Source: CAYXXZ01 sp050175615
GTDB lineage: Bacteria > Pseudomonadota > Gammaproteobacteria > Pseudomonadales > Porticoccaceae
Assembly (NCBI GenBank): GCA_050175615.1
Contig: JBFXIU010000117.1
Location: forward strand, 1-10,843
Length of the DNA: 10,843 nt
Direction: 5' to 3'
Shown piece after piece: positions 6,207-10,843 of the stretch (position 1 is its first letter; each line of letters begins with the position of its first letter). The notes under the pieces are model-generated. The model was not told the origin of the DNA. It did not search any database and worked only from the letters and a program-made list of their open reading frames with translations. The position numbers and the translations under genes are program-made.

Positions 6207-6977
6207 TTACCTTGCCAGCAAGCCACCGTCTATGGGCAGTTCAATACCATTGACCATTTTGGCTTCATCCGATGCCAGGTAAACACAGCCCCAGGCAATA
6301 TCCTCTGGGTCGGCGTTGCGGCCATTGGGTTGCTGGGACGTGTATTGAGCTCTGGCCTGTGCAGGATCGTCAGCCTCGTCGAAAATTTTGTGAAGCATGG
6401 GCGTTTCAGTGACGCCTGGGTGAATTGAGTTGGCTCTGATGCCTTCCAGGGCATGTTCTATGGCAGTGGATTTTGTAAATGTTCTTACCGCCCCTTTGGA
6501 TCCGCAATAAGCGGCATAATTTGGCGCTCCGACAACCCCGTAGGACGATGAAATATTGATGATTGATCCGCCGCCACTTTTAATCATTTGTGGAACCGCG
6601 TGTTTGGTTACAAAAAAGGTGCCTTTGGCGTTGATTGCAAAAACCGAATCCCACTCTTCTTCCGTCAGACTTATGTCGCTGCCTTGTCCTGGAACCCCTG
6701 CACAGGCAACTGTAATGTCAAGTCGACCCCATTTGCTGACAGCAAGGGCGACAGCATCTGCAACATTCTTTTCGATTGTGACATTGGTTTTGATGTAGCT
6801 CCAGCGATCGTCGCCAGCGAGTTTGAGGGCGTCAACCAGTTTTTTGTCGCTGGGTTCATTGAGATCCGCAAGCACAACAGAGGCGCCCTCCTGAAGAAAA
6901 AGTCGCGCAGTAGCAGCGCCAATTCCCGATGATCCGCCGGTGATGACAGCAACTTTGTCAGATAAACGATTTGCCAT
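6207..6977 (-). CDS. SDR-family NAD(P)-dependent oxidoreductase, single gene
   Basis: 256-residue short-chain dehydrogenase/reductase. Seen: TGGSSGIG at 13-20; Asp38 (LADL) after beta-2, NAD-type; the NNAG position reads VACAG (90-94), so the usual first Asn is replaced by Ala, a mild oddity; NISSSYG with catalytic Ser144, then Tyr157 and Lys161 (YCGSK), spacing normal; it ends LPIDGGLLAR. The start at 6977 has an AAGGA site upstream. It stands alone on the minus strand between two plus-strand operons, has its own consensus-like promoter, and shares a terminator with the VOC operon. Nearest relatives by eye are the other two SDRs in this window, suggesting ancient paralogy. It likely handles a different alcohol or ketone intermediate of the same pathway; substrate unknown. 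Confidence 0.9.
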   Translation of the reverse strand: MANRLSDKVAVITGGSSGIGAATARLFLQEGASVVLADLNEPSDKKLVDALKLAGDDRWSYIKTNVTIEKNVADAVALAVSKWGRLDITVACAGVPGQGSDISLTEEEWDSVFAINAKGTFFVTKHAVPQMIKSGGGSIINISSSYGVVGAPNYAAYCGSKGAVRTFTKSTAIEHALEGIRANSIHPGVTETPMLHKIFDEADDPAQARAQYTSQQPNGRNADPEDIAWGCVYLASDEAKMVNGIELPIDGGLLAR

Positions 6978-7046
6978 ATTATTTTCCTTTTATGTTGGTT
7001 GTGGTAATTTTTGACAGAATAGAAAAATCAGTATTGATTCGAGTTG

Positions 7047-7076
7047 ATAATAATTGTAAGCTGACCATCATGTCAA
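7047..7076 (-). promoter_or_regulatory. Sigma70-type promoter of the single SDR gene
   Basis: Read on the minus strand: a perfect TTGACA (7076-7071), an 18-base spacer and TATTAT (7052-7047; 5 of 6 consensus positions). It points at the SDR starting at 6977, giving a leader of roughly 60 bases. The -35 lies in the palindrome at 7061-7076. Confidence 0.65.
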
Positions 7077-7087
7077 ATAAATAGAAT
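7061..7087 (+). promoter_or_regulatory. Operator candidate and possible divergent promoter for the NTF2-fold genes
   Basis: CTGACCATCATGTCAA at 7061-7076 has core TGAC-N6-GTCA, the same half-sites as at 4095-4120 but with spacing shorter by exactly 10 bases. On the plus strand CTGACC (7061-7066) could be a -35, with TAGAAT (7082-7087; 5 of 6) as -10; the 15-base spacer is short. This would serve the gene at 7200. Inference only. Confidence 0.42.
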
Positions 7088-7199
7088 CCAAGCAGGAAAA
7101 AGCCCCACAATTTCAAAAATAACATAGACCTGAGCAGATAACTTAAATCAAATTATTCGAACTTGTTTATTAAAAATCTAAAATAACTGGAGGTTTACC

Positions 7200-7589
7200 A
7201 TGTCTACCCGTGACGTTGCTGAAAAATTTATGAAAGCCATTGAAAATATGGATTTTGCCACTGCCTTCGGCATGCTGGCCGAAGATGGCAAATACAATGT
7301 TATTGGCACTACGGAAGTTTCAAGAACCTACAATGGAAGAAAGGATCTTTTTGATAATCTTGTTCCCGCCCTGTCTACATTCAAAGAGCCGCCAACACTG
7401 AAATTCGATCAGCCCATTATTGAGGGCGACCGTGCGGTACTTCTGGCTGCCGGCAAAGGCGTTGGCCCTCACGGCCCCTATGATCAACCGTACTATGCTT
7501 TTGTCACCAAAGTCCGTGGTGATGAATTTGTTGAGATGACTGAATTCATGGACACCCAAATGGTCAATTCGGCCATCTTCGGTAAATAA
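7200..7589 (+). CDS. NTF2/SnoaL-fold protein, tandem copy 1
   Basis: 129-residue single-domain protein of the NTF2-like (SnoaL, ketosteroid-isomerase) cone fold: N-terminal helices (VAEKFMKAIENMDF), then sheet strands, ending with WxxF-like FVEMTEFMD. Family members in this fold dehydrate, isomerise, hydrolyse epoxides, cyclise or decarboxylate small hydrophobic substrates. Blocks shared with the next gene are IGTT-x2-SRT (35-43), LVPxLSTF (54-61), EGDRAV (75-80) and GVGPxGPY (87-94). No signal peptide, so cytosolic. A GGAGG site precedes the ATG. It is the first gene of the second plus-strand operon, 222 bases from the divergent SDR. Reaction not assignable from sequence. Confidence 0.8.
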   Translation: MSTRDVAEKFMKAIENMDFATAFGMLAEDGKYNVIGTTEVSRTYNGRKDLFDNLVPALSTFKEPPTLKFDQPIIEGDRAVLLAAGKGVGPHGPYDQPYYAFVTKVRGDEFVEMTEFMDTQMVNSAIFGK

Positions 7590-7628
7590 ATAAGTAATAA
7601 ATCAAAACTGCAATTTGAGGGGAAATGA

Positions 7629-8033
7629 ATGTCAGACTCCAAGCGTATAGCAACCGAATTTTTTAACAAGCTCTGCAATGGCGATTTTCCCGGCGGCTTC
7701 GCCAGCATGAGCGATGATGCCACCTGGAGCCTTATTGGCACCACCAGATATTCCCGTACCTTTAATAAAGAAGGTATGCTCAACGAGCTTGTGCCCATGC
7801 TGTCTACATTTGTAGAGGCGCCACAAATGCATGTCAAGGAAGTGATTGCCGAAGGAGACAGGGCGGTAGTGATCGCCGATGTGGTTGGTGTTGGGCCAAC
7901 TGGACCCTACAAGCAGGATCCCTATTGCTTTGTTTTGCGTATCAGAGACGGAAAAGTGGCTGAAATTGTTGAGTTTCTCGATACGGTTGCCGTGGAGCAG
8001 GCGATTTGTGGCAACAAGGTTGTTCCCCAATAA
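7629..8033 (+). CDS. NTF2/SnoaL-fold protein, tandem copy 2
   Basis: 134 residues, clear paralogue of the preceding gene. The blocks IGTT-x2-SRT, LVPxLSTF, EGDRAV and GVGPxGPY recur at the same places (36-44, 54-61, 75-80, 87-94), with only one-residue length shifts. Differences lie in the N-terminal helices and the last 15 residues, which could line the pocket, so the two may act on successive or stereoisomeric intermediates, or form a heteromer. It starts 39 bases after its partner, with a strong GAGGGG site before the ATG at 7629 (a second ATG four bases earlier is out of frame). It arose by tandem duplication that is old enough for strong divergence. Confidence 0.8.
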   Translation: MSDSKRIATEFFNKLCNGDFPGGFASMSDDATWSLIGTTRYSRTFNKEGMLNELVPMLSTFVEAPQMHVKEVIAEGDRAVVIADVVGVGPTGPYKQDPYCFVLRIRDGKVAEIVEFLDTVAVEQAICGNKVVPQ

Positions 8034-8072
8034 TATAATTGACGCTTAAACGCCAAAAACAGTGAGTTATTT

Positions 8073-8504
8073 ATGACAGATAATGCAGATGAGATTCGCG
8101 CCAATAATATTTCCATAGCGACAAAGGTTATGGAAAATTTTGGTCGCAATATGGACGGCTGGTACGACAATCTCCATGACAATATTGTTATGGAGTTTCC
8201 TTTTGGGCCATCCGTTGGCATGCCTGCCCAGGTTGAAGGAAAAGCTGCCTGTAGCGCGGTTTTTGCTTCTGTTTGCGATATGGTGCGAGTGAAATTTCAC
8301 GATATTGTTATCCATCCACAGCTTGATCCTAACAGCTTGATTATTGAATACAAAGGCCATGGTGATCCAGAGCCTGGTGAATATGATCAAACCTATATTT
8401 GCGTACAGGAATATAAAGATGGAAAGATGATTAAATTCAAGGAATATTGGAACTCAAAAATCGTTTTTGATCTTTTTGGCGATCTTAGTGCACTGGGCTC
8501 TTGA
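8073..8504 (+). CDS. NTF2/SnoaL-fold protein, third gene
   Basis: 143 residues; a more distant member of the same fold. Visible marks are N-terminal helices to about residue 33, FPFGPSVGMPAQVEGKAA (the loop and helix where family members carry a G-(K/R)-x-A motif), and a C-terminal pair of strands EYDQTYICVQEYKDGKMIKFKEYW, the most typical NTF2/SnoaL ending (x-DGKI-x2-x-(R/K)-E-Y). It does not carry the IGTT/SRT or GVGPxGPY blocks of the two preceding genes, so it is not a third tandem copy but an independent family member. It follows 39 bases after copy 2 with a weak GTGAG site. Presumably an isomerase, dehydratase or hydrolase of the same pathway. Confidence 0.75.
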   Translation: MTDNADEIRANNISIATKVMENFGRNMDGWYDNLHDNIVMEFPFGPSVGMPAQVEGKAACSAVFASVCDMVRVKFHDIVIHPQLDPNSLIIEYKGHGDPEPGEYDQTYICVQEYKDGKMIKFKEYWNSKIVFDLFGDLSALGS

Positions 8505-8615
8505 TCGTTTTGCATCGGCTGACAAATTGGCCATATCGTGCAGGCGTCAACCCTGTTGTAATACAAAATTGCAACACCACTGGCGAATATAAGTAGTTCA
8601 TTCACCGAGGCTATC

Positions 8616-8688
8616 GAGGGAACCTCTGCTTAACTCTGCTTTCGTTATTCTAACCTGTGCGCGAACGACATTAATCAGAGCTTCTTTA
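8616..8688. repeat. Decayed single-unit copy of the palindromic element
   Basis: The left part (8616-8650) follows the left end of the 461-576 element almost base for base (AGGGAA, CTCTG, TTAA, TCTG, TTTCGT in the same order). The right part (8653-8688) follows its right end (CCTG, GCGCG, GACATTAATCAGA, CTTC, TTA). The internal hairpin present in the first copy is reduced to one unit, with its left arm mutated, so the copy is short and old. It sits between the third and fourth NTF2-fold genes, 26 bases before the ATG of the latter. Confidence 0.75.
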
Positions 8689-8714
8689 AACATAAAATAA
8701 TTGACAGGTGAAAT

Positions 8715-9194
8715 ATGTCTATTTCAGATTTGGAGTCCCGTATACAGCGTCTTGAGGATGAAAGCGCGCTGACAAAATTGATTAATACCTACACTATCCT
8801 GCCCGATGCCTTTCGGTGGGTTGAATGGGCGGATTTGTTTACCGATGACGCTGAGTTCAGGCTTGAAAATTCCTTTGGCGTCCTCAAGGGAAAGCAGGAA
8901 ATACACGACGTTTGTAAGGGAAATATGGACCATGTGTACGATGATCAGCAGCATTACATTGTCAATGTCGACGTAACTATCAATGGCGATACTGCTACGG
9001 GAACCGCTAATCTGGTTTTTATTGGTCTGCCGGATAAAAATGACCCTGTAACCCATTTTATGGGGGGTGGCAGATACGCCTGGAAATTCAGGCGCACAGC
9101 AGATGGGTGGCGCATATCTGACGCCAGCCTCAGATTTATCTGGAACAACGGTGTTGATGAAGATGGGGTCTTTGTCCATGTCTCTGAAAAATAA
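8715..9194 (+). CDS. SnoaL-like (SnoaL_4-type) NTF2-fold protein, fourth gene
   Basis: 159 residues of the SnoaL_4 subtype, the group that includes many ring-hydroxylase-associated and bile-acid-dehydratase-like proteins. Typical marks in order: LESRIQRLEDESALTKLINTY (helix 1, Tyr26), WADLFTDDAEFRL (39-50), LKGKQEI (57-63), QQHYIVNVDVTINGDTATG (His80 at the conserved His position), GGGRYAWKFRRTADGWRI (117-134). Residues such as Tyr26 and His80 match positions used in dehydratase chemistry in this group, so dehydration or isomerisation is plausible. An AGGTGA site precedes the ATG. It is separated from the third gene by 210 bases that contain the decayed palindromic repeat, so it may be transcribed with the array or separately. 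A strong terminator follows. Confidence 0.82.
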   Translation: MSISDLESRIQRLEDESALTKLINTYTILPDAFRWVEWADLFTDDAEFRLENSFGVLKGKQEIHDVCKGNMDHVYDDQQHYIVNVDVTINGDTATGTANLVFIGLPDKNDPVTHFMGGGRYAWKFRRTADGWRISDASLRFIWNNGVDEDGVFVHVSEK

Positions 9195-9271
9195 AACAAA
9201 TGGGTGCTTCTTGTTGGCGCCACTCTTTGCTGGTGCAACAATCCTGTAGCGCAACCATTATGGCTCCCTTA

Positions 9272-9304
9272 AAGACATACTGATACAAGCTTACTTTATG
9301 TCTT
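9272..9304. repeat. Perfect 8-bp inverted repeat before the terminator
   Basis: AAGACATA (9272-9279) and TATGTCTT (9297-9304), separated by 17 bases with a HindIII-like AAGCTT in the middle. It may be an mRNA 3' stem or a protein site; function unknown. Confidence 0.4.
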
Positions 9305-9307
9305 ATT

Positions 9308-9335
9308 GCTGCTTCATTTGAAGCAGCTTTTTTTT
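9308..9335 (+). terminator. Strong rho-independent terminator after the NTF2-fold array
   Basis: A perfect 8-bp stem GCTGCTTC (9308-9315) and GAAGCAGC (9320-9327), with a 4-base loop ATTT, directly followed by eight T. It ends the transcript of the gene stopping at 9194 and insulates the FAD monooxygenase downstream. Confidence 0.93.
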
Positions 9336-9502
9336 GGCCGGGATCTGTAAATGCTAATTGCGCTGCTTGAATTAAAGGATTATCATACCTGACCAAGTGG
9401 ATAAATAAATAAAGTTCTGCTGTTTGAGAAATCGTTGTTTCACAAGCCTCTATTGTCAAAGCCCCTGTTGCGACAGGGCGGTATTATGTGGAGAACTGTT
9501 CG

Positions 9503-10843
9503 ATGTCAAAGAATAAAGTGCTGATTGCTGGCGGAGGCCCTGTGGGCATGACCGTGGCGTTGGAGCTGGCGCGCTATGGTGTCAGTTCGATTTTGCTGGA
9601 ACGCAATCCAACCACGACGCGCCACCCGAAAATGGATTTGACCAATGGCCGCTCGATGGAGCTGTTTCACCGCCTGGGGATTGTTGAGGATCTTCGCGAC
9701 GTGGGCGTTCACCGCGACAACCCCTTTGATATTGCCTGGGTGACCCATATGAACGGTCACGAGCTCTATCGTTTTGAATACCCCTCGGCCAATGAAGTGG
9801 CTGCGCGCATTCGTCGCAATAACGACGGCTCCGAAGCCAGCCAGGCGCCGCTGCGGGTCAGCCAGGTGGATATCGAGCCGGTGCTCAAGCGCCTGATTGA
9901 CGCCAACCCCCTGGTGGATGTGCGTTTTGGCACCGCCTTTGAGCGCATTCTCGAAGAGCGCGACGATAGCCTGGTGGTGGAAATTTCCTGCTCCGAGACC
10001 GGAGCCAAATCCACCCTGGAGTGCGCCTACCTGGCGGGCTGTGACGGTGGTGGCAGTCGGGTTCGCCGCCGCCTGGGCATTGAACTGGAAGGGGAGAGCA
10101 ATGTCGCCAGCGCCTTTATGGTGCACTTCCATTCCACTGATACCGAACTGTTACAGCGCTGGGGCGCGACCTGGCACTACCAGAACGGTGCGGGCACCCT
10201 GATTGCCCAAAATGACATCGACACCTGGACGCTGCAGGCCTGGTTGCCGCCGGGGGATGATGGCAGCAGCTGGGATGCGGATGAGACCTTGCAGTCGTGG
10301 ATAGGCTGTGACTTTGACTATCAAATTCTTCAGGCCAATCCCTGGTCGGCGCACTTCGTGGTGGCGGAGCGCTATCACCAGGGGCGCGTCATTCTGGCGG
10401 GGGATGCCGCCCATCAATACATCCCCACTGGGGGTTATGGCATGAACTCCGGTGTCGCCGATGCCATTGGCGCGGCCTGGGTCTTGGCGGCGCGGGTGCA
10501 GGGCTGGGGCGGCGCTGAACTCTTTGCCGCCTACGATGCCGAGCGGCGCCACACCGCCTGGTGGCACCTCAATGCCTCGAAGCGGCACATGGGTGTGCGC
10601 ATTCAAATGAGCGAGCTGTATGCGGCGGCGGGGGATCTTGATTCTGACACTGAGGAAGCAGCGGCGAACCGTGCCCGTCTTGGTGCACAAATCAAAGCCC
10701 TGGGCAATGCCGAAAACGAAAGCTGGGGGGTTGAGCTGGGCTATCGCTATGATCAGTCGCCGATTATCTGCCGTGAAGCCGATGCCCCGGACATAGACCC
10801 GATCACCTACAGGCCGAGCACCTGGCCCGGGAGCCGTTTGCCC
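9503..10843 (+). CDS. FAD-dependent aromatic-type monooxygenase, 3' end outside window
   Basis: 447 codons are visible and the frame is open at the right edge. It belongs to the PheA/TfdB/MhpA-like class A flavoprotein monooxygenases (FAD_binding_3), which hydroxylate phenolic or related rings with NAD(P)H and O2. Seen: the N-terminal FAD motif GGGPVGM at 10-16, with Glu33 (LLER) binding ribose; the DG motif GCDGGGS starting at 179; the GD motif GDAAHQYIPTGGYGMNSG starting at 300, binding FAD phosphates and ribityl. Family members are usually 500-600 residues with a thioredoxin-like tail, so perhaps 100 residues are missing. ATG 9503 is preceded by a GGAG site (9489-9492). Its GC content and GC-ending codons differ sharply from the upstream genes, hinting at a separate origin, and it has its own transcription unit after a terminator. 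Confidence 0.9.
   Translation, partial: MSKNKVLIAGGGPVGMTVALELARYGVSSILLERNPTTTRHPKMDLTNGRSMELFHRLGIVEDLRDVGVHRDNPFDIAWVTHMNGHELYRFEYPSANEVAARIRRNNDGSEASQAPLRVSQVDIEPVLKRLIDANPLVDVRFGTAFERILEERDDSLVVEISCSETGAKSTLECAYLAGCDGGGSRVRRRLGIELEGESNVASAFMVHFHSTDTELLQRWGATWHYQNGAGTLIAQNDIDTWTLQAWLPPGDDGSSWDADETLQSWIGCDFDYQILQANPWSAHFVVAERYHQGRVILAGDAAHQYIPTGGYGMNSGVADAIGAAWVLAARVQGWGGAELFAAYDAERRHTAWWHLNASKRHMGVRIQMSELYAAAGDLDSDTEEAAANRARLGAQIKALGNAENESWGVELGYRYDQSPIICREADAPDIDPITYRPSTWPGSRLP

Larger units (their letters stand above)
9195..9502. other. Non-coding gap of 308 bases
   Basis: No convincing gene. It holds an 8-bp inverted repeat, a strong terminator (9308-9335) and a short hairpin CCCTGT/ACAGGG (9463-9468 and 9473-9478, loop TGCG) about 25 bases before the next ATG. 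A promoter for the FAD monooxygenase should lie between 9336 and 9500, but no convincing -35/-10 pair was found. Base composition becomes richer in GC immediately after this gap. Confidence 0.6.

Noticed and set aside
8520..8549. TGAC...GTCA pair as a third operator
   Set aside because: The spacing is 22 bases, not 6, 16 or 26, and the flanking CCAT/ATG bases are missing; it is probably chance.
9206..9290. Small plus-strand frame after the fourth NTF2-fold gene
   Set aside because: No ribosome site, no recognisable sequence, and it runs into the inverted repeat before the terminator.
9506..10690. Two long minus-strand open frames opposite the FAD monooxygenase
   Set aside because: The plus frame has unmistakable FAD motifs over its whole length; the antisense frames are open because of GC-rich codon bias and look low in complexity (Ala/Arg/His-rich).

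Overview
This is an accessory catabolic (or possibly tailoring) gene cluster. It is probably from a marine-type gammaproteobacterium, judging from protein style, moderate base composition and the palindromic CCCGC/GCGGG-core repeats; this placement is inference. No RNA genes, CRISPR arrays, transposase genes, regulators or transporters are visible.

Layout: (1) 2-463 (+) is the 3' end of an SMP-30/gluconolactonase-like gene whose stop codon lies in the edge of a palindromic repeat at 461-576. (2) 690-3970 (-) is a four-gene operon, read right to left: SDR dehydrogenase, Rieske oxygenase alpha subunit, a 118-aa protein of unknown function coupled to it by an ATGA overlap, and a second SDR. (3) 3971-4248 is a divergent promoter region with a palindrome whose arms double as -35 boxes. 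(4) 4249-6077 (+) holds a VOC/glyoxalase-fold protein, an EthD-domain protein and an NmrA-like NAD(P)-binding protein, followed by a bidirectional terminator at 6126-6161. (5) 6207-6977 (-) is a third SDR with its own promoter. (6) 6978-7199 is a second divergent promoter region carrying a spacing variant of the first palindrome. (7) 7200-9194 (+) holds four small NTF2/SnoaL-fold proteins, two of them clear tandem duplicates. A decayed single-unit copy of the first repeat sits before the fourth, and a strong terminator follows it at 9308-9335. (8) 9503 to the window end (+) is a visibly GC-richer FAD-dependent aromatic-type monooxygenase, cut by the window edge.

Working together (inference): the Rieske enzyme would hydroxylate a cyclic or aromatic substrate. 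The three SDRs would oxidise or reduce the resulting hydroxyl or keto groups. The VOC, EthD and NTF2-fold proteins are the kinds of small enzymes that isomerise, dehydrate, hydrolyse or decarboxylate such intermediates, the SMP-30 protein could open a lactone, and the FAD monooxygenase could add a further hydroxyl. The substrate cannot be read from the sequence. No ferredoxin or reductase for the Rieske enzyme is present. The best leads for novelty are the shared variable-spacing operator, the translationally coupled 118-aa partner of the oxygenase, and the four-member NTF2-fold array.
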